64,000 nucleotides of DNA. Source: Aquabacter sp. L1I39. GTDB taxonomy: Bacteria; Pseudomonadota; Alphaproteobacteria; Rhizobiales; Xanthobacteraceae. The notes below the pieces were generated by a model. That model saw nothing but the letters and a program-made list of their open reading frames with translations. It was not told where the DNA came from and searched no databases. A program made the position numbers and the translations under genes. The stretch spans positions 2,664,387-2,728,386 of the forward strand of contig NZ_CP072392.1 in assembly GCF_017742835.1 (NCBI RefSeq). The letters are read 5' to 3'. Below, in pieces: positions 10,262 through 19,868 of the stretch (the stretch's first letter is position 1; each line of letters opens with the position of its first letter).

Positions 10262-11596
10262 ATGGTCTCGGCGGCGGAACAACTCGCGGCGAACCTGAAC
10301 TTCGGCGCTCTCGGCAAGGCCGAGGAGCTCAAGAAGCGTATTTGGTTCACTCTCGGCGCCCTTCTGGTCTACCGGCTCGGGACCTATATCCCGCTCCCGG
10401 GGATCAATCCCGATGCGCTGCAGGATGTGTTCCGCAACGCCCAGCAGGGAATCATCGGCCTCTTCAACATGTTCTCGGGTGGTGCCGTGCAGCGCATGGC
10501 CATCTTCGCCCTGAACATCATGCCCTACATCTCGGCCTCCATCATCGTTCAGCTCCTGACCACCGTGTCGCCCACGCTGGAAGCGCTGAAGAAGGAAGGC
10601 GAGGCGGGCCGCAAGCAGATCAACCAGTACACCCGCTACCTGACCGTCATCCTGGCGCTGTTCCAGGCCTATGGCATTGCCGTGGGCCTTGAGAGCTCGG
10701 GCACGGTGGTGACCGATCCGGGCTGGTTCTTCCGCATCACCACGGTCATCACGCTGACCGGCGGCACCATGTTCCTGATGTGGCTGGGCGAGCAGATCAC
10801 CTCGCGCGGCATCGGCAACGGCACCTCGCTCATCATCTTCGCTGGCATCGTGGCCGAGCTGCCGGGCGCCTTCATCCGCACCCTGGAACTGGGTCGCCAA
10901 GGCGCCATTTCCACGCCGCTGATTCTGGCGGTGCTGCTGATGGCCATCGTCATCATCGCCTTCATCGTGTTCATGGAGCGGGCCCAGCGCCGGCTGCTGA
11001 TCCAGTATCCCAAGCGCCAGGTGGGCAATCGGCTCTATGAGGGCCAGTCCTCGCATCTGCCGCTGAAGCTGAACACCTCGGGCGTCATTCCGCCCATCTT
11101 CGCCTCCTCGCTCCTGCTGATTCCGGCGACCATCGCGTCTTTCACCCAGGGTGCGGGGCCGGAATGGTTCAACACGGTCACCCGGCTGCTGGGCCACGGC
11201 CAGCCGCTCTACATGGTGCTCTATGTGGCGCTGATCGTGTTCTTCTGCTTCTTCTACACCGCCATCGTGTTCAATCCGGTGGAGACGGCGGACAACCTGA
11301 AGAAGCATGGCGGCTTCATCCCCGGCATCCGGCCGGGCGAGCGGACCGCTGAATATATCGACTATGTGCTGACCCGAATCACGGTTGTCGGTGCGGCTTA
11401 CATTGCGGCAGTATGTCTCTTCCCCGAACTGCTGATTTCGTACGCCGCCGTTCCGTTCTATTTCGGAGGAACGTCGTTGCTGATCGTGGTCAGCGTGACG
11501 ATGGACACCGTGGCGCAAATTCAAGGACACCTGCTGGCGCACCAGTACGAAGGGCTGGTGAAGAAAGCCAAGCTGCGTGGGGGGAGACGGAAATGA
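10262..11596 (+). CDS. secY: Preprotein translocase subunit SecY
   Basis: 444 aa, the channel subunit of SecYEG in the inner membrane, with about ten hydrophobic segments. The N-terminal [20 protein letters not shown] (helix 1), the plug region after it, and the long cytoplasmic loop [20 protein letters not shown] before [10 protein letters not shown] are characteristic. ATG at 10262 with GGAGCAAGG upstream. Its stop overlaps the adk start by 4 bp (ATGA). Confidence 0.98.
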   Translation: MVSAAEQLAANLNFGALGKAEELKKRIWFTLGALLVYRLGTYIPLPGINPDALQDVFRNAQQGIIGLFNMFSGGAVQRMAIFALNIMPYISASIIVQLLTTVSPTLEALKKEGEAGRKQINQYTRYLTVILALFQAYGIAVGLESSGTVVTDPGWFFRITTVITLTGGTMFLMWLGEQITSRGIGNGTSLIIFAGIVAELPGAFIRTLELGRQGAISTPLILAVLLMAIVIIAFIVFMERAQRRLLIQYPKRQVGNRLYEGQSSHLPLKLNTSGVIPPIFASSLLLIPATIASFTQGAGPEWFNTVTRLLGHGQPLYMVLYVALIVFFCFFYTAIVFNPVETADNLKKHGGFIPGIRPGERTAEYIDYVLTRITVVGAAYIAAVCLFPELLISYAAVPFYFGGTSLLIVVSVTMDTVAQIQGHLLAHQYEGLVKKAKLRGGRRK

Positions 11597-12177
11597 GGCT
11601 GATTCTGCTGGGCCCGCCCGGGGCCGGCAAGGGAACCCAGGCCCAGCGGCTGGTGAGTCGCCATGGCATCGTGCAGTTGTCCACCGGTGACATGCTGCGC
11701 GCGGCGGTGGCCGCCGGCACGCCCATCGGGCTGAAGGCGAAAGCGGTGATGGAATCCGGCGGTCTCGTCTCCGACGACATCGTCATCGGTATTATCGCCG
11801 ACCGTCTGGACGAGGCCGACGCCAAGAACGGCTTCATCCTGGACGGCTTCCCGCGCACGGTGGCCCAGGCCGAGGCGCTGGACACCATGTTGGCGCAGAA
11901 GGGCCTCAAGCTCGATGCGGTCATCGAGCTGGTGGTGGACCAGGGCGCTCTGGTGAATCGCATCCTGACCCGGGCCGAAGAGGCGCGGTCTCGCGGCGAG
12001 CCGGTTCGCAAGGATGACGACCCGGAGGTCTTCAAGACCCGTCTTGAGGCCTATAATCGGGATACGGCCATCGTCGCCCCTTATTACAAGGCGCGCGGCC
12101 AGCTCCAGCAGATCGATGGCATGAAGCCCATTGATGACGTCACCCAGGCCATTTCCCAGATCCTGGAAGTGGCTTGA
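11593..12177 (+). CDS. adk: Adenylate kinase
   Basis: 194 aa; interconverts ATP + AMP and 2 ADP in the cytoplasm. P-loop [10 protein letters not shown] at residues 7-16, then the AMP site [11 protein letters not shown] and DGFPRT. The LID region is the short type without the zinc-binding cysteines, as usual in alphaproteobacteria. It sits between secY and rpsM, the normal order in this class, and overlaps secY by 4 bp. Confidence 0.97.
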   Translation: MRLILLGPPGAGKGTQAQRLVSRHGIVQLSTGDMLRAAVAAGTPIGLKAKAVMESGGLVSDDIVIGIIADRLDEADAKNGFILDGFPRTVAQAEALDTMLAQKGLKLDAVIELVVDQGALVNRILTRAEEARSRGEPVRKDDDPEVFKTRLEAYNRDTAIVAPYYKARGQLQQIDGMKPIDDVTQAISQILEVA

Positions 12178-12189
12178 TGGCTTTTGCCC

Positions 12190-12218
12190 TTGACGGGAGA
12201 GGGTTAACCAGCTATTGG
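12190..12218 (+). promoter_or_regulatory. Candidate sigma-70-type promoter before rpsM
   Basis: TTGACG (12190-12195) is separated by exactly 17 bp from TATTGG (12213-12218) in the 203 bp adk-rpsM gap. The -35 fits well and the -10 is weak. It could start a transcript for rpsM-rpsK-rpoA-rplQ, the alpha operon, apart from readthrough from secY-adk. This rests on consensus similarity only. Confidence 0.4.
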
Positions 12219-12380
12219 CCCTCCCTCGCTTCGATGTCCGTGCGACTTGCCCCTCTTTAGGGAGGAGCAAGGCGCGCGGTTTTGTTTATCCCGAAAGGGT
12301 CGTTCTCCCGCACGGGCCGGCCTCCACCGGACGCGGGACATTCGGCCACCTGGCAGCAGGTGGCCCACATGGAGAGACAC

Positions 12381-12749
12381 GTGGCTCGTATCGCTGGCGT
12401 TAATATCCCCACCAACAAGCGCGTCATCATTGCGCTGCAGTACATTCACGGCATCGGCGCCAAGAAGGCCGAAGAGATCGTCGAGAAGGTGGGTATCCCC
12501 GCCGAGCGTCGCGTGAACCAGCTGACCGATCAGGAAGTGCTGCAGATCCGCGAGACCATTGACCGCGACTATATCGTGGAAGGCGATTTGCGCCGCGAAG
12601 TGGCGATGAACATCAAGCGCCTGATGGACCTGGGCTGCTATCGCGGCCTGCGTCATCGTCGTGGTCTGCCGGTGCGCGGCCAGCGCACGCACACCAACGC
12701 CCGCACCCGCAAGGGTCCGGCGAAGCCGATCGCCGGCAAGAAGAAGTGA
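12381..12749 (+). CDS. rpsM: 30S ribosomal protein S13
   Basis: 122 aa, 30S head protein contacting P-site tRNA. The conserved [14 protein letters not shown] starts directly after a GTG at 12381, with GGAGAG 6 bp upstream, so GTG is chosen over the ATG at 12369, which would add four unusual residues. The C-terminus [20 protein letters not shown] is typical. Confidence 0.96.
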   Translation: MARIAGVNIPTNKRVIIALQYIHGIGAKKAEEIVEKVGIPAERRVNQLTDQEVLQIRETIDRDYIVEGDLRREVAMNIKRLMDLGCYRGLRHRRGLPVRGQRTHTNARTRKGPAKPIAGKKK

Positions 12750-12752
12750 TGA

Positions 12753-12797
12753 CAGGCGGCCTCGCCGCCTGATCCGAGGGCCGGCTCTGCCGGCCCT
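12753..12797 (+). terminator. Tandem hairpins between rpsM and rpsK
   Basis: Two perfect hairpins stand in series: CAGGCGGC/GCCGCCTG (12753-12771) and AGGGCCGGC/GCCGGCCCT (12777-12797), the latter followed by only TTTC. A weaker CCGCCC/GGGCGG pair follows at about 12808-12825. They lie inside a ribosomal operon, so partial attenuation or RNA processing is more likely than full termination. Confidence 0.5.
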
Positions 12798-12876
12798 TTC
12801 CCATGACCCGCCCGCTGATGGGCGGATCGTCCCGAGCGCCTGGAGTTACGGGCGCGCCTGAAGGATAGAAGACAAG

Positions 12877-13266
12877 ATGGCCAAGGAAGCTACCCGCGTT
12901 AAGCGTCGCGAGCGCAAGAATATCGCCTCCGGCGTGGCGCATGTGAACGCCTCGTTCAACAACACCATGATCACCATCACCGACGCCCAGGGCAACACCA
13001 TCTCCTGGTCCTCCGCCGGTGCCATGGGCTTCAAGGGTTCGCGCAAGTCCACCCCGTACGCCGCCCAGGTGGCGGCCGAGGATGCGGCCCGCAAGGCGGC
13101 TGAGCACGGCATGCGCACCCTGGAAGTGGAAGTGTCGGGTCCCGGTTCGGGACGTGAGTCGGCGCTGCGCGCCCTCCAGGCGGCTGGCTTCCTCGTGACC
13201 TCCATCCGCGACGTCACCCCCATCCCGCACAATGGCTGCCGGCCGCGCAAGCGCCGGCGCGTCTGA
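12877..13266 (+). CDS. rpsK: 30S ribosomal protein S11
   Basis: 129 aa, platform protein near the E-site. [20 protein letters not shown] and the C-terminal [16 protein letters not shown] are diagnostic. The ATG is preceded by AAGGATAGAAG. Confidence 0.98.
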   Translation: MAKEATRVKRRERKNIASGVAHVNASFNNTMITITDAQGNTISWSSAGAMGFKGSRKSTPYAAQVAAEDAARKAAEHGMRTLEVEVSGPGSGRESALRALQAAGFLVTSIRDVTPIPHNGCRPRKRRRV

Positions 13267-13393
13267 GCGTACCGCTGGCCCGCCGGTTCTGCCGTGCGGG
13301 CCGCATGCCAGGTTCCTCCCCGTCTAGCGGGACGGGTCGGCGCCTCGATGGATCAAGTTTCGGTCGAGTGCCGCGGCCCGGCGAGAAGGCAAG

Positions 13394-14419
13394 GTGACGC
13401 AAGTGATTCAGAAGAACTGGCAAGAACTCATCAAGCCCGAGAAGCTGCAGGTTTCCGCGGGCAGCGATCCCAAGCGCCTCGCGACCGTCGTCGCCGAGCC
13501 GCTGGAGCGTGGCTTCGGCATGACGCTGGGCAATGCCCTGCGCCGCATCCTGCTGTCGTCCCTCCAGGGCGCGGCTGTGACGTCGGTGCACATCGACGGC
13601 GTGCTGCATGAGTTCTCTTCCATCCCCGGCGTCCGCGAGGACGTGACGGACCTCATCCTCAACATCAAGGAAGTCGCCATCCGCATGCAGGGTGACGGTC
13701 CCAAGCGCCTCGTGGCGAAGAAGACCGGGCCGGGCGTGCTGACCGCGGGCGACATCCAGACCGTTGGCGACATCCAGATCCTCAACCCCAACCTGCCCTT
13801 GTGCACGCTGGACGAGGGAGCTGAGCTGCGGATCGAGTTCACCGTCAATACCGGCAAGGGCTATGTGCCCGCCGACCGCAACCGGCCCGAAGATGCTCCG
13901 ATCGGCCTCATCCCGATCGACAGCCTCTATTCGCCGGTGCGCAAGGTCTCCTACAAGGTCGAGAACACCCGCGAGGGCCAGATTCTCGACTATGACAAGC
14001 TGACCATGCAGATCGAGACCGATGGCTCGATCACGGCGGAAGATGCGCTCGCTTATGCGGCCCGCATCCTTCAGGACCAGCTCGAAATCTTCGTGAATTT
14101 CGAGGAGCCCAAGCGCGAGAGCGAGACCTCGGCCATCCAGGAGCTGCCCTTCAACCCGGCGCTTCTGAAGAAGGTGGACGAGCTGGAGCTGTCGGTGCGT
14201 TCGGCCAACTGCCTGAAGAACGACAACATCGTCTATATCGGCGACCTGATCCAGAAGAGCGAGACGGAGATGCTCCGCACGCCGAATTTCGGCCGCAAGT
14301 CGCTCAACGAGATCAAGGAAGTGCTGGCCTCCATGGGCCTGCATCTGGGCATGGAAGTGCCCGGCTGGCCGCCGGAAAACATCGAAGAGCTCGCGAAGCG
14401 CTTCGAGGACCATTACTGA
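13394..14419 (+). CDS. rpoA: DNA-directed RNA polymerase subunit alpha
   Basis: 341 aa from the GTG at 13394; 338 aa if the second in-frame GTG at 13403 ([15 protein letters not shown]) is used. AGAAGG favours the first and AAGGTGA the second, so the start is uncertain by three codons. The N-terminal dimerisation domain includes [20 protein letters not shown]; the C-terminal domain ([17 protein letters not shown] to [11 protein letters not shown]) binds UP elements and activators. The usual gene between rpsK and rplQ. Confidence 0.97.
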   Translation: MTQVIQKNWQELIKPEKLQVSAGSDPKRLATVVAEPLERGFGMTLGNALRRILLSSLQGAAVTSVHIDGVLHEFSSIPGVREDVTDLILNIKEVAIRMQGDGPKRLVAKKTGPGVLTAGDIQTVGDIQILNPNLPLCTLDEGAELRIEFTVNTGKGYVPADRNRPEDAPIGLIPIDSLYSPVRKVSYKVENTREGQILDYDKLTMQIETDGSITAEDALAYAARILQDQLEIFVNFEEPKRESETSAIQELPFNPALLKKVDELELSVRSANCLKNDNIVYIGDLIQKSETEMLRTPNFGRKSLNEIKEVLASMGLHLGMEVPGWPPENIEELAKRFEDHY

Positions 14420-14494
14420 CCCATTCACCCCGCGGCTCGAGCCGCTCAACCCATCACGGCTCGAAACGCCGGAGGCATTTAGGAGTTCGCCGTC

Positions 14495-14917
14495 ATGCGT
14501 CACGGCAAGGTTCATCGCAAGTTCAACCGCACCTGGGAACACCGCAAGGCGATGTTCTCCAATTTGGCCGGTGCGCTCATCACCCATGAGCAGATCGTCA
14601 CCACTCTGCCCAAGGCGAAGGACCTTCGCCCTGTGGTGGAGAAGCTCGTCACCCTCGCCCGTCGCGGCGACCTCCATGCCCGCCGCCAGGCCATTGCCGA
14701 ACTGCGCGACATCGAGGTGGTGAAGAAGCTCTTCGACGTGCTGGCGCCCCGCTACAAGGGCCGCCCCGGCGGCTACCTGCGCATCGTCAAGGCGGGCTTC
14801 CGCTATGGCGATTCCACCCCGGTGGCGGTCATCGAGTTCGTCGACCGCGATGTGGAAGCCAAGGGCGCCGCTGACCGCGCCCGCACCGCAGCCGAGGCTG
14901 AGGCTGCTGCGGCCTGA
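14495..14917 (+). CDS. rplQ: 50S ribosomal protein L17
   Basis: 140 aa. [20 protein letters not shown] is the family start and [21 protein letters not shown] the C-terminal signature, with an Ala-rich tail. A 75 bp gap with a 14 bp palindrome (14432-14445) separates it from rpoA. Last gene of the cluster. Confidence 0.98.
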   Translation: MRHGKVHRKFNRTWEHRKAMFSNLAGALITHEQIVTTLPKAKDLRPVVEKLVTLARRGDLHARRQAIAELRDIEVVKKLFDVLAPRYKGRPGGYLRIVKAGFRYGDSTPVAVIEFVDRDVEAKGAADRARTAAEAEAAAA

Positions 14918-14943
14918 GACGGCTCCGGTTTGAGACCTTTGTG

Positions 14944-14974
14944 AAAAGGCGGCTTCGGCCGCCTTTTTCTTTTT
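14944..14974 (+). terminator. Rho-independent terminator of the ribosomal cluster
   Basis: A 10 bp stem AAAAGGCGGC/GCCGCCTTTT is closed by a stable TTCG tetraloop and followed by TCTTTTTG. It lies 26 bp after the rplQ stop. This is the clearest intrinsic terminator in the first 15 kb. Confidence 0.92.
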
Positions 14975-15171
14975 GAACGGGAACGAAGGCTGTGCCCTCG
15001 TTTTGGTCCATTCGGGCGGCATTCCAGTGCCATGTGTCCCGCTTGGAACATGCAGGGCGTGAGACGCCGTGGGCCAGCGGTGCGCGATGGCGCGCGTATG
15101 CAGCAGCATGCGGCAGTCCGTGGCGCGCGAATCTGCGCTATCAGATGAAACCGATTCCGATCGAGGTTCTC

Positions 15172-16611
15172 ATGGGTGAGCGTTTCCTTCGTCCGGCGAT
15201 CCTGCTGCTGGCCGCTGTGCTTGCGGTGCCGGGACCGGCCTTGGCCCAGTCGACGGTGGCACCGGCGCAGCGCCAGGTACCCGCCTCGGAAGACGCCATC
15301 CGGCTGTCCTTCGCCCCCGTGGTGAAGCGCACGGCGCCGGCCGTGGTCAACGTCTACGCGCTGAAGAATGTCCAGCGCGTCAACCCGTTCATGGACGATC
15401 CCTTCTTCCGCCGCTTCTTCGGTGGCGGCGGGCCGGGCGGGCCGGGGTTCGGCGGGCCGGAGCGCATGCAGCGCTCGCTCGGTTCGGGCGTGATCGTCGA
15501 TCCCTCGGGCATTGTGGTCACAAACCATCACGTGGTGCAGGGCGCCGACCAGATCCGCATCGCGCTCGCAGACAAGCGCGAGTTCGACGCCGACGTGGTG
15601 CTGAGTGACCAGCGCACCGATCTTGCCGTGCTGCGCCTGAAGGCGGGCAAGGAAACCTTCCCTAGCATTGACCTCGGCAATTCCGATAGTCTGGAAGTGG
15701 GCGACCTGGTGCTCGCCATCGGCGACCCCTTTGGCGTCGGGCAGACCGTGACGCAGGGCATCGTCTCGGCGCTGGCGCGCACCCAGGTGGGCGTGTCCGA
15801 CTACCAGTTCTTCATTCAGACGGACGCGGCCATCAATCCTGGCAATTCGGGCGGGGCGCTGGTGGACATGGCCGGGCGGGTGGTGGGCATCAACACCGCC
15901 ATCTATTCGCGCTCCGGCGGCTCCCACGGCATCGGTTTCGCCATTCCCGCAAATATGGTGCGGGTGGTGGTGGAATCGGCGAAGGCGGGGGGCACGGCGG
16001 TGCGCCGTCCCTGGCTCGGCGCGCGCCTCCAAGCGGTGAGCCCGGAAATCGCCGAGAGCTTGGGCCTTCCCCGTCCGACCGGGGTTCTGGTGCAGACGGT
16101 GGCTCCCGACAGTCCCGCGGCGAAGGCTGGGGTGAAGGTGGGCGACCTGATCCTCACCGTGGACGGGCAGGCGGTGGATGACCCGCAAAGCCTGAACTAT
16201 CGTTTTGCCACCCGGCCCATGGGGAGCAAGTCGCTCTTCCGCATCAACCGACAGGGCAAGGAAAGCGAACTTGCCGTTGCCGTGGAGCCGGCGCCTGAGA
16301 CGGTGGCGCGGGAGGAACTGGTGCTGCGGGGCCGCACGCCCTTTGCCGGGGCCAAGGTGGTGAATGTTTCCCCGGCGGTCGCTGAGGAATTGCGCATCGC
16401 TGACGGCGAAGGCGTGGTGGTGGCCGAGGTGACGGAAAACTCGCCCGCCGATGCCGCCGGCTTCCGGCCGGGCGATGTGATCATCGAAGTCAACGGAACC
16501 CGTATCAACCGCACCAAGGATCTCGAGCAAGCCACCAAGACACCCCAGCGCGGCTGGCGCGTGACGGTGAGCCGGGGCGGCCGGACCATCACCGCCATGC
16601 TTCCGGGCTGA
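15172..16611 (+). CDS. degP: Do/DegP-family periplasmic serine protease
   Basis: 479 aa. Trypsin-like protease with two PDZ domains that degrades misfolded periplasmic proteins. Signal peptide about residues 1-26 (cleavage after PGPALA). Catalytic triad visible as His120 in TNHHVV, Asp150 in DQRTDLAVL and Ser226 in NPGNSGGAL. PDZ1 runs from RPWLGARLQ, PDZ2 from FAGAKVVNV to the end. The ATG at 15172 has GAGG 6 bp upstream; an ATG at 15145 would add nine residues. DegP versus DegQ cannot be settled. Confidence 0.93.
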   Translation: MGERFLRPAILLLAAVLAVPGPALAQSTVAPAQRQVPASEDAIRLSFAPVVKRTAPAVVNVYALKNVQRVNPFMDDPFFRRFFGGGGPGGPGFGGPERMQRSLGSGVIVDPSGIVVTNHHVVQGADQIRIALADKREFDADVVLSDQRTDLAVLRLKAGKETFPSIDLGNSDSLEVGDLVLAIGDPFGVGQTVTQGIVSALARTQVGVSDYQFFIQTDAAINPGNSGGALVDMAGRVVGINTAIYSRSGGSHGIGFAIPANMVRVVVESAKAGGTAVRRPWLGARLQAVSPEIAESLGLPRPTGVLVQTVAPDSPAAKAGVKVGDLILTVDGQAVDDPQSLNYRFATRPMGSKSLFRINRQGKESELAVAVEPAPETVAREELVLRGRTPFAGAKVVNVSPAVAEELRIADGEGVVVAEVTENSPADAAGFRPGDVIIEVNGTRINRTKDLEQATKTPQRGWRVTVSRGGRTITAMLPG

Positions 16612-16624
16612 GGCGGGGCGCGCC

Positions 16625-17935
16625 ATGTCCAATCTGTTCGAGGCCGCAGGTCTGGAGGAGGGGGCTCCCCGCCCCCTCGCGGATCGCCTGCGTCCTCAGA
16701 AGCTGGACGAGGTGGTGGGGCAGGACCATCTGCTCGGTCCCGACGGCGCCATTTCCCGCATGCTGGCGTCCGGCTCGCTCGGCTCGCTCATCCTGTGGGG
16801 GCCGCCGGGCACCGGCAAGACCACGGTGGCGCGGCTGGTGGCGCGGCAGAGCCGGCTGCATTTCGAGCAGATCTCGGCCATCTTTTCCGGCGTCGCGGAC
16901 CTGAAAAAGCTGTTCGAGCAGGCGCGCCATCGCCATGTCCATGGCCAGGGCACCTTGCTGTTCGTGGACGAGATCCACCGCTTCAACCGCGCCCAGCAGG
17001 ACGGGTTTTTGCCCGTCATGGAGGACGGCACCGTCGTTCTCGTCGGCGCCACCACCGAGAACCCGTCCTTCGAGCTGAATGCGGCGTTGCTCTCCCGCGC
17101 GCGGGTGCTGACGTTTCGCTCCCTGGATGAGGCCGCCGTGGGGCGGCTTCTGGCGCGGGCGGAGGAGGTGGAGGGCCGCCCTCTGCCGCTGGATGAGGAG
17201 GCCCGCGGCGTGCTCATCCGCATGGCGGATGGGGATGGCCGCGCGAGTCTGACACTGGCGGAGGAAGTCTGGCGCGCCGCCCGGCCCGGCGAAGTCTTCA
17301 CCGCCGCCGAACTGCAGGACATCGTCCAGCGGCGCGCGCCCATCTACGACAAGAGCGAGGATGGGCACTACAATCTCATCTCCGCGCTCCATAAGTCCGT
17401 GCGGGGCTCGGACCCGGATGCGGCGCTCTATTATCTCGCCCGCATGATCGATGCGGGGGAGGATCCGCTCTTCCTCGCCCGCCGGCTGGTGCGCATGGCG
17501 GTGGAGGATATCGGCTTGGCGGACCCGCAGGCGCTTCCCGTCGCCAATGCGGCCAAGGATGCCTATGATTTTCTCGGCTCGCCGGAGGGCGAATTGGCGC
17601 TGGCCCAGGCCGCCGTCTATCTAGCTACCGCGCCGAAATCCAATGCGGTCTATACCGCCTGGAAGCAGGCGCTGAAGGTGGCCAAGGAGGGCGGCTCGCT
17701 GGTGCCGCCCAAGCATATCCTGAACGCCCCGACCCGACTCATGAAGCAGGAAGGCTACGGCACCGGCTATCGCTACGACCATGACGAGCCGGACGCCTTT
17801 TCCGGCCAGGATTATTTCCCGGAGAAGCTGGGCCGGCAGACCTTCTTCAAGCCCGTGGAGCGGGGCTTCGAGCGCGATTTGCGCAAGCGCCTGGACTATT
17901 GGGCGAAGCTCCGGGCAGAGCGGGGCGGCCGCTGA
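16625..17935 (+). CDS. rarA: Replication-associated recombination protein A (RarA/MgsA)
   Basis: 436 aa AAA+ ATPase of the clamp-loader/RuvB branch, acting at stalled replication forks. Walker A GPPGTGKTT at about residues 59-67, Walker B LLFVDEIHRFN, sensor 1 GATTENPSFELN. The C-terminal domain carries GSDPDAALYYLARMIDAGEDP and the family's LGRQTFFKPVERGFE. It starts 13 bp after the protease gene, so the two are probably co-transcribed. Confidence 0.95.
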   Translation: MSNLFEAAGLEEGAPRPLADRLRPQKLDEVVGQDHLLGPDGAISRMLASGSLGSLILWGPPGTGKTTVARLVARQSRLHFEQISAIFSGVADLKKLFEQARHRHVHGQGTLLFVDEIHRFNRAQQDGFLPVMEDGTVVLVGATTENPSFELNAALLSRARVLTFRSLDEAAVGRLLARAEEVEGRPLPLDEEARGVLIRMADGDGRASLTLAEEVWRAARPGEVFTAAELQDIVQRRAPIYDKSEDGHYNLISALHKSVRGSDPDAALYYLARMIDAGEDPLFLARRLVRMAVEDIGLADPQALPVANAAKDAYDFLGSPEGELALAQAAVYLATAPKSNAVYTAWKQALKVAKEGGSLVPPKHILNAPTRLMKQEGYGTGYRYDHDEPDAFSGQDYFPEKLGRQTFFKPVERGFERDLRKRLDYWAKLRAERGGR

Positions 17936-18062
17936 GGCAAGGGCATCCGGCCCTTGATTGTCTCATGGTGCAGTGCAAAAAGACGAGGGCGCTGGCGCGA
18001 GGCGCGCTTGCGCAGGCATCGGCGCGGCGCTCAACTGGGTCAGATCACAAGCGGGGGCTTTG

Positions 18063-18449
18063 ATGCAGGCGGCGGTGATTGTGTTTCTGGGCGCGGGCAT
18101 GGGCGGCGTGCTGCGCCACCTGATGAACCTTTTAGGGGTGCGCCTGTTCGGCATGGGCGGCTTTCCCTTCACCACCATGATTGTCAACGTCACCGGCTGC
18201 TTTCTCATGGGCGTGGCGACCGGCTGGTTCGCCAGTCGTTTTGGCGAGGGCTGGCCGCAGGGCCTCCGACTCCTGCTGACCACGGGAATGCTCGGCGGCT
18301 ACACCACCTTTTCCACCTTCTCGCTGGAATTCGCCGTCCTGGTGGAGCGGGGCGACCTGGGCCATGCGGTGCTCTATGCGGGAGGCTCGCTGGTGCTGAC
18401 CCTCACCGCCATCTTCGCCGGCCTGTTCCTGATGCGCGCCATTGCGTGA
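18063..18449 (+). CDS. crcB: Fluoride ion channel/exporter CrcB
   Basis: 128 aa small membrane protein with four hydrophobic helices, working as a dual-topology dimer that expels fluoride. GAGMGGVLRH at the N-terminus, NVTGCFLMG (pore Asn) and GYTTFSTFSLE (phenylalanine box) are diagnostic. The ATG at 18063 gives normal length; the open frame from 17958 is rejected. No fluoride riboswitch was recognised upstream. Confidence 0.94.
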   Translation: MQAAVIVFLGAGMGGVLRHLMNLLGVRLFGMGGFPFTTMIVNVTGCFLMGVATGWFASRFGEGWPQGLRLLLTTGMLGGYTTFSTFSLEFAVLVERGDLGHAVLYAGGSLVLTLTAIFAGLFLMRAIA

Positions 18450-18511
18450 CAGGAGGGCGCCGGGGCGCTAGATGTGCGCCATTGGCGACCGTTTGACGGG
18501 GTTTGTGACCG

Positions 18512-19591
18512 ATGGCGGTCGAGATCAAGACAGTGACGGCGGATGAGGCGGACATGCGCCTCGACCGCTGGTTCAAACAGCATTTTCCGGACCTTTCCTT
18601 CGGGCACCTGCAAAAGCTGGTGCGCACCGGCCAGGTGCGCGTGGATGGCGGGCGGGTGAAGACCTCCACCCGGCTGGAGCCCGGCCAGGCCGTGCGCGTG
18701 CCGCCGCTCAGTGCGGGCGCGGGCGATGAGGCCGAGGCCGAGGGCGCGCCCTCTTTTAGCGGCATGGTCGGCCCTACGGTCGCGTCCAGGGCCGCGCCGA
18801 AGGCCGCTTCTACGGCCGCACCCAAGGCGCCCAGCGCCCGCAAGGAAGCGGATGACCGCGAATTCCTGCGCTCCATCACCCTGTTCGAGGACAAGGATGT
18901 GATGGTGCTGAACAAGCCCTTCGGCCTTGCGGTGCAGGGCGGCTCGGGCACATACCGGCACATTGACGGCATGCTGGAGGTGCTGCGCGACAAGGATGGG
19001 CAGCGTCCGCGTCTCGTCCACCGCATCGACAAGGACACGTCCGGTTGCCTGCTGGTGGCCAAATCCCGCCTCGCGGCGTCCGTGCTCGCCAAGAGCTTCC
19101 GCTCGCGCGAGGCCCGCAAGGTCTATTGGGCCGTGGTGCCCGGCGTACCCAAGCCCCGCCAGGGCCGCATCTCCACCTATCTCGCCCGCGAGGAGAGCGA
19201 GGAGCGCATGCGCGTCGCCCGCCATGGCGAAGACGATGCGAGCCACGCCATCACTTATTATGCCGTGGTGGACCAGGCGGCGCAAAAGCTCTCCTGGGTG
19301 TCGCTGAAGCCGGTGACGGGGCGCACCCATCAGTTGCGCGCTCACATGGCCCATATCGGCCACCCCATCGTGGGCGATCCTAAATATTTCGACATCGAGA
19401 ATTGGGAATTGCCGGGCGGCCTGCAAAACCGCCTGCATCTCCTCGCCCGCCGGCTGGTCATCCCCCATCCGCGCGGCACCGGCATGATTGATGTCTCCGC
19501 CCCGCTTCCGCCCCATATGGCGCAGACCTTCGCGGTGCTGGGCTTCGATGCGAGCCAGTACGATCCGATTCTCGAGGCGCCCGAAGCCTGA
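18512..19591 (+). CDS. rluC: RluA/RluC-family 23S rRNA pseudouridine synthase
   Basis: 359 aa. An N-terminal S4 RNA-binding domain (LDRWFKQHFPDLSFGHLQKL) is joined by an Ala/Pro linker (about residues 70-110) to the catalytic domain. The active-site aspartate is in LVHRIDKDTSGCLLVAK, and GRTHQLRAHMAHIGHPIVGD is the conserved C-terminal motif. RluC (U955/2504/2580) is the best assignment by domain layout; RluD cannot be excluded. The adjacent HAD and ATP12 genes are a frequent alphaproteobacterial arrangement. Confidence 0.88.
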   Translation: MAVEIKTVTADEADMRLDRWFKQHFPDLSFGHLQKLVRTGQVRVDGGRVKTSTRLEPGQAVRVPPLSAGAGDEAEAEGAPSFSGMVGPTVASRAAPKAASTAAPKAPSARKEADDREFLRSITLFEDKDVMVLNKPFGLAVQGGSGTYRHIDGMLEVLRDKDGQRPRLVHRIDKDTSGCLLVAKSRLAASVLAKSFRSREARKVYWAVVPGVPKPRQGRISTYLAREESEERMRVARHGEDDASHAITYYAVVDQAAQKLSWVSLKPVTGRTHQLRAHMAHIGHPIVGDPKYFDIENWELPGGLQNRLHLLARRLVIPHPRGTGMIDVSAPLPPHMAQTFAVLGFDASQYDPILEAPEA

Positions 19592-19868
19592 GCGGGCGGC
19601 CATGCCGCAACGGACGGCGGGTCTGCGCCGGCCGGCGTTCTATCGCGGGGCGAAGTGGAGTAGCTAGGGCGGACAGCGCTCCAGGCTTTGGCGCTGAAGC
19701 CTCGGCCTCGCGCCCGCCTAGCGAACGGACAAGGGGCTTGGAGACCAGCCTGGCGTGTCATTGTCTGCCGGCCGGCGGGCTCCCATCTGAGAGGGGCTGC
19801 TGACCGTTGTGCGTCGGGCGCTTGGGGCGGGCGCCTGTGGTGCGGGTGTGAGATCGAGGAGTGAGTGC

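Noticed and set aside
9898..12380. Search for rpmJ or infA between secY and rpsM
   Set aside because: No 37-codon L36-like or 72-codon IF1-like frame is present. Only adk lies there, which is normal for alphaproteobacteria.
15040..15075. GGAAC...CGTG resembling an EcfG general-stress promoter before the degP-like gene
   Set aside because: The -10 part differs from CGTT and the spacing is 18 bp rather than 16-17, so the match is too weak to list.
17936..18062. Search for a fluoride riboswitch upstream of crcB
   Set aside because: The conserved pseudoknot sequences of the crcB motif were not recognised in the 127 bp before the gene.
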